A DNA stretch of 64,000 nucleotides from Paenibacillus oleatilyticus (GCF_018998565.1 NZ_JAHNZO010000016.1:1-64000), one strand, 5' to 3'; positions 51,006 through 59,589 are shown, numbered from the stretch's first letter. Numbers and translations are program-made. Notes: a model not told the origin generated them from the sequence alone.

Positions 51006-51237
51006 TATTCATCCGCTCCTTTGACTTGGTTTCAGCAAATACGTGGCATCCTCCAGAGAGAACATCTGCGGATCTGGTTGCTTTCAAGTCATGCCTTACC
51101 GGAATGAGAGTTTGCGGACAATCACCTCCAAGCAGGGACGAAGCAAGGGAATTCGTTTGTCGAAGCCTATCCCTATGAAATTTTAATAGAGTAGTTGATA
51201 ATGATGATAGTATAATATTGTAAAATAAGATTCACAA
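51006..51237 (-). promoter_or_regulatory. Promoter and long untranslated leader of the S8 protease gene
   Basis: On the minus strand TTGTGA (51237-51232), 17 bp and TATACT (51214-51209) form a good sigma-A promoter. The mRNA would carry a leader of about 195 nt. It contains GGAGGTGATT followed by very short frames, and GC-rich pairing segments. I do not recognise a known riboswitch class in it. Confidence 0.6.
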
Positions 51238-51291
51238 GAACAATTATGTAAATTTATACAATAAAATAAGAAAATGGTATGCAAGCACTAC

Positions 51292-51335
51292 AAAAAAGCG
51301 CCCCAAGAGATCGATAACCCGGTCTCTTCGAGCGC
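51292..51335 (-). terminator. Intrinsic terminator of the GH4 gene
   Basis: On the minus strand GCGCTC...AGAGA pairs with TCTCT...GGGCGC, followed by six T, about 50 bp past the stop codon. The remaining ~50 bp of this gap hold nothing I recognise. Confidence 0.8.
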
Positions 51336-51382
51336 CTGCGAATTTTCAATATATCTTATTTACCATACTTTCGACAGCTTAT

Positions 51383-52681
51383 TTACCGATACTTCGGCAG
51401 CCAATCGCCATGCGCCTCGATCAGATCGTCGCACAGCGCCACGATGTCGTCGATCGACAACTCTGCCGACGTATGCGGGTCCAGCAGCGCGGCATGGTAA
51501 ATGTGCTCCTTTTTGCCGGTGACGGCCGCCTCCAGCGTCAGCAGTTGGGTATTGATGTTCGTGCGGTTGAGCGCGGCAAGCTGCGGCGGCAAATCCCCGA
51601 CATACGTCGGCGTGACGCCGCTCGTATCGACAAGGCACGGCACCTCGACGCACGTTTCCTTCGGCAAATTCGTGATAAGTCCGGTATTCATCATATTGCC
51701 GCCGATCTTGAACGGCTTATCCGTCTCCATCGCTTCGAGCATATACGAGGCGTACTCATTTGAACGGCTGTGTGTCAGGCTCTTGTCGTTGACGAGTTCC
51801 TCGCGCATCGTCTTCCATTTCTCGATCTGATGGATGCAGCGGCGCGGGTATTCGTCTAGCGGAATGTTGAACCGCTCGATCAGCTCGGGATACTTCTTCT
51901 TGATAAAGTAAGGGTGATATTCGGCGTTATGCTCCGAGGATTCCGTCACATAATAGCCGAACCGGAACATCAGCTCGTAACGCACCATATCCCCATGCTT
52001 CTCCTTCTGCTTCTCCGAAGCGCGGCGCTTGATCTCGGGATACAGGTCTACGCCGTCCTTCGTCACCTCCAGCAGCCAGGCCATATGGTTGATGCCCGCG
52101 ATCTTCGCCTGCACCCCTTCGCTGTCCAGCCCCAGATTGCGGAACAGATGCGGCACGCACGCCTGTACGCTGTGGCACAGCCCCACCGTCTTGACACCGC
52201 CGTATGTAATCATCGCATTGGTCAAGACCGCCATCGGGTTCGTGTAATTGAAGAACCAGGCGTCCGGGCAAACCTCTTGGATGTCCTTGGCAAAATCCAG
52301 CATGACCGGAATGGTTCGTAGGTTCCGAAAAATGCCGCCGACCCCTATCGTATCGGCAATCGTTTGACGAAGGCCGTACTTCTTGGGAATTTCAAAATCC
52401 GTAATCGTGCAAGGATCGTACCCGCCGACCTGGATGGCATTCACGACATATTTCGCGCCGCGCAGCGCTTCCTTGCGGTTCGTATACGCTTTCACCGTGC
52501 AGCCGCTGCCGAGCGAGCTTTTCAGATTGTTCAACATGTCCTCGGAATCCTTCAGCCGCTCCAAATCGATGTCGAACAAGGCCAGCTCAAACTCCTGCAG
52601 CGCCGGCGTGAGCATAACGTCGCCGAGCACGTTTTTGGCGAATACGGTACTGCCTGCTCCAAGAAAAGTAATTTTTGCCAT
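51383..52681 (-). CDS. melA: Alpha-galactosidase / 6-phospho-glycosidase, glycoside hydrolase family 4
   Basis: The 432-residue enzyme belongs to GH4, which hydrolyses glycosides by an NAD+- and Mn2+-dependent redox mechanism in the cytosol. The N-terminal Rossmann segment is ITFLGAGSTVFAKNVLGD. Metal ligands are the Cys of GLCHSVQ and the His of GINHMAWLL. The pattern and length match alpha-galactosidase MelA of B. subtilis. ATG 52681 follows GGGGAGG by about 10 bp. An AraC regulator lies 0.7 kb away, past bdbC. A -10-like TATAGT without a good -35 upstream suggests activator-dependent expression. Confidence 0.88.
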   Translation of the reverse strand: MAKITFLGAGSTVFAKNVLGDVMLTPALQEFELALFDIDLERLKDSEDMLNNLKSSLGSGCTVKAYTNRKEALRGAKYVVNAIQVGGYDPCTITDFEIPKKYGLRQTIADTIGVGGIFRNLRTIPVMLDFAKDIQEVCPDAWFFNYTNPMAVLTNAMITYGGVKTVGLCHSVQACVPHLFRNLGLDSEGVQAKIAGINHMAWLLEVTKDGVDLYPEIKRRASEKQKEKHGDMVRYELMFRFGYYVTESSEHNAEYHPYFIKKKYPELIERFNIPLDEYPRRCIHQIEKWKTMREELVNDKSLTHSRSNEYASYMLEAMETDKPFKIGGNMMNTGLITNLPKETCVEVPCLVDTSGVTPTYVGDLPPQLAALNRTNINTQLLTLEAAVTGKKEHIYHAALLDPHTSAELSIDDIVALCDDLIEAHGDWLPKYR

Positions 52682-52799
52682 CTTCTTTTGCCTCCCCGCT
52701 TGTGGAAACGTCATTGTCTTGCCTGCTTTGACTATACTCCGCTTCGCCGGGAATGCATATGGACACAAACCATTTTCGTATGGAGAAATGTAGTGTGTC

Positions 52800-53228
52800 T
52801 TATTTCTTTTCAGCCACCCACATCAAAATCTGCAGAACCGTAATCAGCGCGAATGCGACCAGTGCCAGGAACGGAATCGTGACGAACCCGAACCAATCGA
52901 TATAGTCCAAGTCGCATGGAACCGGGCCGCACGCCGCTGCTCCGGTCTTGAACCACTCGGTCTTCTGCATGAGGTAATGGTATAGCGAAATGCCCCCGCC
53001 CCAAATGGACATCGGCAGAACATACAGGTACATATGTCGTTCCTTGCGCACCGCTGCGATGCCCAGTATAATCACGAGTGGATACATCAGGATGCGCTGG
53101 TACCAGCACAGCTTGCATGGAGTAAACATCATAATCTCCGAAAAATACAGGCTTCCCAGCGTCGCCGTGAGCGCAACAACCCATGACAGATGGTGCCCGT
53201 TCTCCCGGATGGTCTGCTTCCAATTCAT
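52800..53228 (-). CDS. DsbB-family disulfide bond formation protein (BdbC-like)
   Basis: The 142-residue membrane protein has four helices. The quinone-side cysteines are Cys38 and Cys41 (CKLCWYQR), and the second pair Cys100 and Cys105 (CGPVPC) lies in the second outer loop. It reoxidises a thiol-disulfide oxidase (BdbD type) at the outside of the membrane; no bdbD is in this window. ATG 53228 has GGGAGAG about 8 bp upstream. It sits between melA and the AraC gene but has no obvious link to sugar use. Confidence 0.92.
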   Translation of the reverse strand: MNWKQTIRENGHHLSWVVALTATLGSLYFSEIMMFTPCKLCWYQRILMYPLVIILGIAAVRKERHMYLYVLPMSIWGGGISLYHYLMQKTEWFKTGAAACGPVPCDLDYIDWFGFVTIPFLALVAFALITVLQILMWVAEKK

Positions 53229-53349
53229 TCGTCAATCTCTCCCTTCTTTCATGTCTACATCATATCAAAACTGACGGAGGTGTACCATCATAGCTCATGT
53301 CTATCACGAGGCGGCGTTCAATCCTCACCCCGGCAAAGGCGAGCTGACC

Positions 53350-54150
53350 GTGCTGTTCGCAGGCCATGCCCAGACCGCAGCGCAGCACAAGGTCGGACCG
53401 CAGGTGCTGGACTATCATTTGGTGCATACGGTCGTTTCGGGCCGGGGGAACTTTCGCTGCCTGCATCGGGATTACCGTCTGGAGCGAGGCAGCAGCTTCT
53501 TTATTTTTCCGGGCGAGCTGGTCACCTACGTTTCGGATGCCTCGGAGCCGTGGGCGTACCGCTGGGTCGGCTTCAAGGGCGAACGCGCGGATGAATTTTT
53601 GAGCAAGGCCGGCATTTCCCCGGATAAACCGGTGATTTCCTCCGAACGGCTGCGCCGATTGACAGCGCTTTATTATCAATTGGAAAAGACGCTGCAGCTC
53701 GCCAAGCCCGGCTGCGATATGCAAGCAGGCGGCTACTTGCGCCTCTTGCTAGGCGAATACGCACAGGACCGGATGCGGGATGAGGTGCCGAAAGAAGAAG
53801 GCTCGGTCATTCAGCAGCAGGTGGAACAGGCGATTCGCTGGTTGACCCTGCAGTATTATCAGCCGATCTCCATCGAGCAGATGGCCCGGACGCTCGGGTA
53901 CCACCGGACGCACCTGTCCAAAATGTTCAAGCAGCATACCGGCCTGTCGCCCATGCAGTTTTTGCTGAAAATCCGCATGGAACGCGCGAAGCTGCTGCTG
54001 CAGGGGCCGCTGACGATCGAGCAGGTCGCCTCCTCCGTCGGCTTCGGCGATGCGCTGTACTTTTCCAAGCAGTTCAAAAAATATTGCGGGCACTCGCCCT
54101 CCGAATACCGTCACAACCGGCAGGTCCATCCGCACGACTGCGAATTCTAG
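53350..54150 (+). CDS. AraC family transcriptional regulator
   Basis: The protein has an N-terminal cupin sugar-sensing domain (DYHLVHTVVSGRGNFRC, FFIFPGELVTYVSDA) and a C-terminal double helix-turn-helix (about residues 160-260, ISIEQMARTLGYHRTHLSKMF and TIEQVASSVGFGDALYFSKQF). It probably senses a sugar and activates melA. The first canonical start is GTG 53350. Coding-like sequence with a clear GGAGGT (53276-53281) begins about 20 codons earlier, where only ATC 53287 or ATA 53290 could start (see findings), so the real protein is probably about 287 residues. Confidence 0.85.
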   Translation: MLFAGHAQTAAQHKVGPQVLDYHLVHTVVSGRGNFRCLHRDYRLERGSSFFIFPGELVTYVSDASEPWAYRWVGFKGERADEFLSKAGISPDKPVISSERLRRLTALYYQLEKTLQLAKPGCDMQAGGYLRLLLGEYAQDRMRDEVPKEEGSVIQQQVEQAIRWLTLQYYQPISIEQMARTLGYHRTHLSKMFKQHTGLSPMQFLLKIRMERAKLLLQGPLTIEQVASSVGFGDALYFSKQFKKYCGHSPSEYRHNRQVHPHDCEF

Positions 54151-54217
54151 CAACCTTTGAGCGGACCGGCGCGTCTTAGGGGAGGAAGACTCCAACACCC
54201 GAGCGGAAAGGAGAACC

Positions 54218-54739
54218 GTGTTCCCGATGAGACGCTATTTTGCGGCAGCTTTGCTTCTGATCTGGGTCCTTGGGCTGATATGGCCTGCAGGAGAGGCAAA
54301 CGCGCTATCCTGTGCCAGACAACCGTCCGTCAATGAGGAATTCGCCCGCAGCACGGTCGTATTTCATGGCAAAGCCGTTGGCGAGCGAAAAAACGGAGCA
54401 ACGACGTTCGAGGTGACAGAAGCCTGGAAGGGCGTCGCTTCCGACAAAATCGACGTGCTGGTAAGCAACATGTGGATGCCGGTGCAGCAAGGCGAGGCGT
54501 ATCTCGTCTACGCCGCCCAGCAAAACGGAGTGCTTACCGCGCACCTCTGTGGCCGAACTGCGCTGTGGGAGCAGGGACGCGCGGATACGGCGTCTTTTCC
54601 CCCGACATCGGTTACGCCCGAGGACTCCCCGGCAGCACCATGGAGCTTCACGGTTGCAGGAGCGGTCGTGGCACTCATATTTGCGGTGTTGCTGGCGAGC
54701 CTGATGATTGCTCGCCGCCGCGATCCCAAACGAAAATAA
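54218..54739 (+). CDS. Exported NTR/TIMP-like domain protein with C-terminal membrane anchor
   Basis: The 173-residue protein has a signal peptide (about 1-28), a mature start with Cys (LSCARQPSVNEEFARSTVVF) and an NTR-like beta-barrel (VFHGKAVGERKN..FEVTEAWKGV..DVLVSN..GEAYLVYAA..LCGRTALWEQ). The two Cys would form a disulfide, in keeping with the nearby DsbB homologue. A C-terminal helix (SFTVAGAVVALIFAVLLASLMIA) and RRRDPKRK anchor it in the membrane, facing out. GTG 54218 has AAAGGAG 5 bp upstream; ATG 54227 is 13 bp away. Function unknown. Confidence 0.72.
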   Translation: MFPMRRYFAAALLLIWVLGLIWPAGEANALSCARQPSVNEEFARSTVVFHGKAVGERKNGATTFEVTEAWKGVASDKIDVLVSNMWMPVQQGEAYLVYAAQQNGVLTAHLCGRTALWEQGRADTASFPPTSVTPEDSPAAPWSFTVAGAVVALIFAVLLASLMIARRRDPKRK

Positions 54740-54783
54740 GCGGACAGCCGCCTTCAAGGTCGAAGGCGCTGCCGCTTATTTTC
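54736..54783. terminator. Bidirectional terminator
   Basis: AAAATAAGCGG pairs with CCGCTTATTTT (54736-54783), with an inner CAGC..GCCTTC / GAAGGC..GCTG stem. It ends both the NTR-like gene and the GH15-GDH operon. Confidence 0.88.
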
Positions 54784-54814
54784 CATTCATCTCAATATGA
54801 CGCTGCCTTACACA

Positions 54815-56032
54815 TTATACCGAGAAGCTGTACGCCACCTCGCCCGCTTCGTGCCGGACCAGTCCGGTCCATTGCTCCCGCGGCACAAGATCGACCACGG
54901 CTTTGACGGCGATCCGGCCGAAATCCAGCTGCGGCACCTGCTGAAGCGTCAGCCGGTCGGTCATCAGCCTGCCCAGCAGGCCGGGAAAGCGGACTTCCAT
55001 CTGCTTCAACCGGTACAGCCCGGTTTCAAAATCCTTGCGCGACGCGTTCACCGAGCCGAGCACGCATTTATTCTCCAGCACCAGCTCCTGGTTAATCTGG
55101 TCGGAGGAAATGCGGATGCTCCGGTTGCCCGGGGTTACCCCGAGGAGCGCCAGCACGCCGTTCGGCCCCAAGGCGGCCATCGCGTCAAACGCGAGCGGGC
55201 TGTAGCCCGTACATTCGAAGATGAGGTCCGCGCGCCGGTCGTTTCGCTGCAGGAACGCCCCCAGCGCGGATACCGCGGGAGCGCCCCCGGAGCCCGCCGG
55301 GGCGGCTGCTTCGTCTTCCGCCCGCGCGTATGTCGCTCCGCAGGCCCGCACCAACTCGGCCCCGATCGAATCGTCCGGCGACTTGGACCATACCACGGTA
55401 TCCAGGCCCAGACACCGGCACGTAAGCGCGGCGAGCAGCCCAAGCGGCCCCGAGCCGAGCACCACCGCCGTCCTCGGCTGCCAGACGAGCCGCTGTTGAA
55501 TGCGCTGCACCTCGCTCCACACCTTCTCGACAATGCTCTGCGGCTCGGCCAAGATCCCGTAGGCGAGACTGCCCGCAGGCACCTTGACCAAATATCTCGC
55601 ATCCTCGATATAGTAGTCCGACAAATACCCGTGAGCGCCGCGGATGCCGCGTTCCGTATACTGCCCCGTTTCGCAGAAGTCCTGCTGCCCATTGCGGCAG
55701 TTGACGCAGCCCGGCTCCGCGCACGGCCTGCGCACCAAGGCGCAGACCGCGTCTCCCGGCGCGAATCCCGTGGCCGGGTCGGCCTCTTCCACGACGCCGA
55801 GCGATTCGTGCCCGATCGTCAGCGACGTTTCGCCCGCCGGCGGCACGCCGTACTTTTCGCTCATGATCTCGCGGTCCGTGCCGTCAAGACCGATGCAGAG
55901 CACGCGGACGAGCACGTCCGTCTTCGTCTGCCGTCCGGGACGCTCGACCTCGATCAGCTCCAGCTTCGGCGACGCCGCCCCTGCACCCTCTCCGCCTGCG
56001 GGGGCAAGGCCGGTTACGCGCACCGCCTTCAT
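54815..56032 (-). CDS. Zinc-type glucose 1-dehydrogenase-like MDR oxidoreductase
   Basis: The 405-residue protein is a medium-chain dehydrogenase. The structural zinc Cys set appears as CAEPGCVNCRNGQQDFC, the catalytic-zinc His-Glu as GHESLGVVEE, and the cofactor Rossmann fold as AVVLGSGPLGLLAAL. GLDGTDREI near the start and YTERGIRGAHGYLSDYY are typical of archaeal-type glucose dehydrogenases that use NAD(P)+. ATG 56032 overlaps the stop of the GH15 gene (ATGA), which fixes the start and shows coupling. Glucose released by the GH15 enzyme is the likely substrate. Confidence 0.85.
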   Translation of the reverse strand: MKAVRVTGLAPAGGEGAGAASPKLELIEVERPGRQTKTDVLVRVLCIGLDGTDREIMSEKYGVPPAGETSLTIGHESLGVVEEADPATGFAPGDAVCALVRRPCAEPGCVNCRNGQQDFCETGQYTERGIRGAHGYLSDYYIEDARYLVKVPAGSLAYGILAEPQSIVEKVWSEVQRIQQRLVWQPRTAVVLGSGPLGLLAALTCRCLGLDTVVWSKSPDDSIGAELVRACGATYARAEDEAAAPAGSGGAPAVSALGAFLQRNDRRADLIFECTGYSPLAFDAMAALGPNGVLALLGVTPGNRSIRISSDQINQELVLENKCVLGSVNASRKDFETGLYRLKQMEVRFPGLLGRLMTDRLTLQQVPQLDFGRIAVKAVVDLVPREQWTGLVRHEAGEVAYSFSV

Positions 56033-58068
56033 CGCTTCTCTCCCGCCGCATGGAGCAGCCTCGCGTCGCTCTGATCCTCTTGGCCGCGTTCCCGGTGCCG
56101 GAACAGCTTCAGCTTCGCCAAATATTCCTGCACCACCTTGACGAACGTCGCATGGGACCAAGTCAGCGGCGAAACGGACATCGGCTCGCCGCTGAACGGA
56201 TGCACCTGTTCGGCCAAAATCCCCGAAGGCAGCGCATGGCTCATCGTCCATCGCAGCAGATCCGCCGCCTCCTTCAGCTCCTCTTCGCTTTTCGCCGCGG
56301 CAATCACGTATTCCGCATACCAGAGCGTGCAAATAAACCACGGGTTGCCCGGCACCTTGGCGACATCCTTCGTCACCTGATGATAATAATCGTTGGAATA
56401 CCGGGCAAGCCCTCCCACTTCCGTCTGCACCCAGAGCTGCCGGCGGATTGCTTTCATGGTAGAAACGACCCGCGGATCGTCCGGCGGAAACATTCCGAAG
56501 TCGAATATCGCGTACATGCTCGCATCCAGCGTCAAATCCGGCTCGTACGCCTGCTTCTCGTCATTCCAATAGAGCGAACGAATAAACCGCTGCTCCTGCT
56601 CGGAATAGAGCGAGTGCTCGACCGCCTGCTTCACGCTGTCCGCCTTATCCCGGTAGTGCATCGCCCTCAGCTTGTCTCCGAAATGCTCGGCGAAGCCCGC
56701 GGCGGCAAGCAGTCCCGCATAGACGCTCGCGACCGTGAACAAATGCACGCCGTAACGTTCCTCCCACAGATCGTGCGAAGGCAGCGGCAATCCGGAGGCA
56801 TCGGTATAACGCGCCATAAAATCGGCCGCAGGCAGGACGAGGTTGTCGTAGTCGTCGCGCGCTTCGTCCAGCGTCCGGGCCAGCCGGTGATGATGCCACA
56901 GCGCGAACAGCACAAGCGCCGTCTCGTCCTCCTGAATGGCAAGCTGCTTCTCGCCGCGGGCATTGACCCACGGGTGCCAGCTCGAACCTACGGAACCGTC
57001 CGGGTTGTACTTGTGAAGCAAGTAGCCTTCCTCCGACAATCCCCGCTTGCAAAACTGGAAAAATCGTTTCGTCAGCGCATGGTAGCCGCTTCGGTCAAGC
57101 GCATGCGCGATCAGCGCGCCGTCCCGTGGCCACATATACGAATACGTGTCGCGCGCAAACTTCAAAATGTCCGAATCGTTGGCGGCCAGAATGGCCCCCC
57201 GGTTGTCCGTATTCGTGCGGACCACGAGCAGGCTGCGCTTGTAAAAGGAAGCGATGTCCGGCTCAAGCAGCTTCAAATCGTGCCGGTCCTGTCCAAGCCA
57301 CTGACCCCAGAAATTGTACGTGCGCTGGAGCAACGCATGCGGCGTCGCCGATCGGACCGTGCGCTCCAGCTTGCGGACTTCCCGGTCTTCCCGGGCGAAG
57401 CATACCCAGAACCACGCTTCCTTCGCCCCCTTGGCCGGTACCCGCAAGGCCAGCTCGGCCGTTCCGTCAACCGCCCCTTGCGCAATCGGATTGCCCCCGA
57501 GCCGCCCGTCTTCCGCATCCCGCCATGTCCCTTCGAGCCGGTTTATTTCCTTTTGCCCGGTCGCATACGAAGTCATTCCCGCCTCCTTCTGATCCTGCCC
57601 CCGGCATGACAACGACAAGTACCGGTGTCCCTTGTAAAATACAAGCGATCTCAATTCCGGGTCGTAATACACCGTATCGCCCACGCCGTTGCCGTACAAA
57701 TGCAGATCCAGATGGAAGTACAGCTTCACCTCGCGTTCCCGGTCCCAGTCGTTTTCCACGACCACCTTGCGGATGAAGACATTCTCCTGTACGTCCACGC
57801 CGTCGCGAAGCTGCAGCTTGAGGCCGAGCCGCTCGTGCGTGCAGACGACGTTCGTAATCAGGGTATCGTTCAAATAGCCGGACTGCTTCTTCAGCTCCGG
57901 GTGATCGATCCAGAAAAAATCTTCCGCCGTCCACACGCCAAAATGCGATAAATGATCCAGCGCTTGATTCTCCTGACCGACATAAGGGAAATAAACATCC
58001 CGAACATTGTAATGGACGTCAAAATTAATAAGCACATTGCCGTTGCCAATAGGCAAATCACGGGCCAT
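56029..58068 (-). CDS. GH15 family glucoamylase / glucan glucosidase
   Basis: The 679-residue enzyme has the bacterial GH15 layout: an N-terminal super-beta-sandwich (about 1-265) and an (alpha/alpha)6 barrel (about 300-660). The general acid lies in the hallmark DLWEER (SHDLWEERYGVHLF); a second Glu is in ILAEQVHPFSGEP. YMWPRDGALIAHAL forms the sugar-binding pocket. It lacks a signal peptide, so it acts on intracellular malto-oligosaccharides, trehalose-like sugars or dextrins. ATG 58068 has AAGGGGATGA about 10 bp upstream. It heads a two-gene operon with the glucose dehydrogenase. Confidence 0.92.
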   Translation of the reverse strand: MARDLPIGNGNVLINFDVHYNVRDVYFPYVGQENQALDHLSHFGVWTAEDFFWIDHPELKKQSGYLNDTLITNVVCTHERLGLKLQLRDGVDVQENVFIRKVVVENDWDREREVKLYFHLDLHLYGNGVGDTVYYDPELRSLVFYKGHRYLSLSCRGQDQKEAGMTSYATGQKEINRLEGTWRDAEDGRLGGNPIAQGAVDGTAELALRVPAKGAKEAWFWVCFAREDREVRKLERTVRSATPHALLQRTYNFWGQWLGQDRHDLKLLEPDIASFYKRSLLVVRTNTDNRGAILAANDSDILKFARDTYSYMWPRDGALIAHALDRSGYHALTKRFFQFCKRGLSEEGYLLHKYNPDGSVGSSWHPWVNARGEKQLAIQEDETALVLFALWHHHRLARTLDEARDDYDNLVLPAADFMARYTDASGLPLPSHDLWEERYGVHLFTVASVYAGLLAAAGFAEHFGDKLRAMHYRDKADSVKQAVEHSLYSEQEQRFIRSLYWNDEKQAYEPDLTLDASMYAIFDFGMFPPDDPRVVSTMKAIRRQLWVQTEVGGLARYSNDYYHQVTKDVAKVPGNPWFICTLWYAEYVIAAAKSEEELKEAADLLRWTMSHALPSGILAEQVHPFSGEPMSVSPLTWSHATFVKVVQEYLAKLKLFRHRERGQEDQSDARLLHAAGEKR

Positions 58069-58160
58069 AACGCTATCATCCCCTTCCTGCTCACCCTAAT
58101 TTTCCCCATGAGTGGAAGGAATTTATGCATTCGACATAAAAACCCGTCGCATCCTTTGGT

Positions 58161-58189
58161 ATATTATGGTATACTTAAAGTAAATGCAA
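58161..58189 (-). promoter_or_regulatory. Sigma-A promoter of the GH15-GDH operon
   Basis: On the minus strand TTGCAT (58189-58184), 17 bp and TAATAT (58166-58161), about 95 bp before the start codon. Confidence 0.65.
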
Positions 58190-58218
58190 GAAAAGGCCGA
58201 CCTGTAGAGGCCAGCCTT
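58190..58218 (-). terminator. Terminator of the 58250-58687 gene
   Basis: A GC hairpin (GGCTGGCC with GGTCGGCC, G-T pairs) followed by TTTT on the minus strand; it abuts the GH15 promoter. Confidence 0.55.
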
Positions 58219-58249
58219 CGGTATGAATATGGTTATGGGCAAGTGCCGC

Positions 58250-58687
58250 TTATTTGCGTTTTCTTCCGTGTTTCACCAAGGTCATGCGACGGGTGTGGCG
58301 CAGCCAGGAGTAATAGGCTTTCAAATCGCGAAGTTGAATATCCTGAGACACGCGGCCCAAGAACGTAACGACAATCATTTTATGCAGAGGATTGCCTGCG
58401 ATATCGGTTTCATCCTTTAACTCGACAAACTCGGCGACCATCACAAGGTCATCGTCAATCAGGTAAACGTCTTTTTCATTTGCATAATAAGGTTGGACTT
58501 TACAGTTCTTCAGTCTTTCCCATAAAAAGGAGCAAATATGCTCAATTCCGCCCTGCTCGTACTCCACACGCTCCGACCATCGGCTGAGCGCATGGCTGGT
58601 AATGACGATATCTGCTACTTTGTAACCATTAAATTCAATATAGTAGGGTTCGTAGGTGCTCCAACGGTTCATAACTTTGTCTCTCAT
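58250..58687 (-). CDS. Hypothetical protein (145 aa)
   Basis: The 145-residue soluble protein begins MRDKVMNRWSTYEPYYIEFNGYKVADIVITSHAL. It has a central ...RWSERVEYEQGGIEHICSFLW helix, a beta-rich middle (DVYLIDDDLVMVAEFVELKDE, HKMIVVTFLG) and a basic end (KHGRKRK). I recognise no family; the SHALSRWSER pattern is like small proteins of phage or toxin neighbourhoods, but this is not enough for a call. ATG 58687 follows AAAGGGGGTG by about 9 bp. It is divergent from the XRE regulator gene and shares an operator-like promoter region with it. Confidence 0.62.
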   Translation of the reverse strand: MRDKVMNRWSTYEPYYIEFNGYKVADIVITSHALSRWSERVEYEQGGIEHICSFLWERLKNCKVQPYYANEKDVYLIDDDLVMVAEFVELKDETDIAGNPLHKMIVVTFLGRVSQDIQLRDLKAYYSWLRHTRRMTLVKHGRKRK

Positions 58688-58733
58688 TACAATCCCACCC
58701 CCTTTTGTAAAGCTAAAAAAGTGTGCTACTTCT

Positions 58734-58762
58734 AATGTAGTATTCGTATTACATAGAGTCAA
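58734..58762 (-). promoter_or_regulatory. Promoter of the 145-aa gene with a palindrome in the spacer
   Basis: On the minus strand TTGACT (58762-58757), 17 bp and TACATT (58739-58734). The spacer and -10 form an imperfect palindrome ATGTAATACGAATACTACAT, a likely operator. The divergent XRE regulator is the obvious candidate to bind it. Confidence 0.65.
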
Positions 58763-58855
58763 GAGGCAGATCACCAGATAAACGCTTTTTTAGAAATTGC
58801 TATTTCTTTTCATACGTTTGTCCATTACAATAGTTTCAGAGAGGAGTGACCAGGT

Positions 58856-59524
58856 TTGGGACAACCAATTCCCGATTTCGGAAAATTTCTTGAGGGTCTT
58901 CGAGGCTCGATGTCTTTGCGGGAAGCTGCTCGCAAAAGCGGTCTTTCCCATGCCTACATCCGGGATCTTGAGCTTGAGCGAAACCGCTCGACCAATGACA
59001 AAATAACCCCGTCGCCGGATACGCTTCAGAAGCTGTCGGCTGCATACGGCTACCCCTATACCGACTTGATGATTAAGGCAGGGCATCTGATGAGCAGTCA
59101 TATTGCATCGTCTCTGGCCCCCAAACAAAACGAGGATATGGACCTGTCAAACGTCTACTTCATCGAGATCGGTATGAAAGAAATTACGTATTACCAGAAA
59201 GGAGCGACAATTACGAGGAGTATTGAGTCGCTGCTTGATTTCAGCAGCTTTTTGGACCGGTTGGAAGAGAACGATTTCAAGAAGATGGACACCGATCTTT
59301 ACGTCAATTTCAATCACATCCGCAAATACGACGAGCGGCGCGGCCGGCTTTATTTTAACGAAGACGGCGAAGGCCCGCACGTCACCATCTCAGCAATCCG
59401 CCAACGGAAATACCACGAACAACTTCTGCGCAAAGTGGCGATCAACACCAAAAAAAGCCTGGAATTTTCCTTCACTAAAAGCGGCAAATCGGCGGCTTTC
59501 TCCACAGCGGAGAAGAACGTCTAG
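58856..59524 (+). CDS. XRE family regulator with a LytTR-like C-terminal domain
   Basis: The 222-residue protein starts at TTG 58856, 8 bp after GAGGAGTGA. Residues about 5-72 form an XRE helix-turn-helix (MSLREAARKSGLSHAYIRDLE). From about 98 the sequence (FIEIGMKEITYYQKGATITR, LDRLEENDFKKMDTDLYVNF, NHIRKYDERRGRLYFNEDG, VTISAIRQRKYHEQLL) follows the order of a LytTR DNA-binding domain, with YVNFNHI in place of the usual YIVNLNYI. A protein with both an XRE and a LytTR-like domain is unusual. It probably controls the divergent gene and perhaps the agr-like block nearby. Confidence 0.72.
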   Translation: MGQPIPDFGKFLEGLRGSMSLREAARKSGLSHAYIRDLELERNRSTNDKITPSPDTLQKLSAAYGYPYTDLMIKAGHLMSSHIASSLAPKQNEDMDLSNVYFIEIGMKEITYYQKGATITRSIESLLDFSSFLDRLEENDFKKMDTDLYVNFNHIRKYDERRGRLYFNEDGEGPHVTISAIRQRKYHEQLLRKVAINTKKSLEFSFTKSGKSAAFSTAEKNV

Positions 59525-59553
59525 TTTCGTCCTGCACCATTGTGTCTATCACC

Positions 59554-59589
59554 GCCCGCGAGCGCGATTCACTGCCGCGGGCTATTTTT
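59554..59589 (+). terminator. Intrinsic terminator of the XRE gene
   Basis: GCCCGCG (59554-59560) pairs with CGCGGGC (59576-59582), followed by TATTTTT. The remaining ~200 bp before 59791 hold no gene I can support. Confidence 0.82.
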
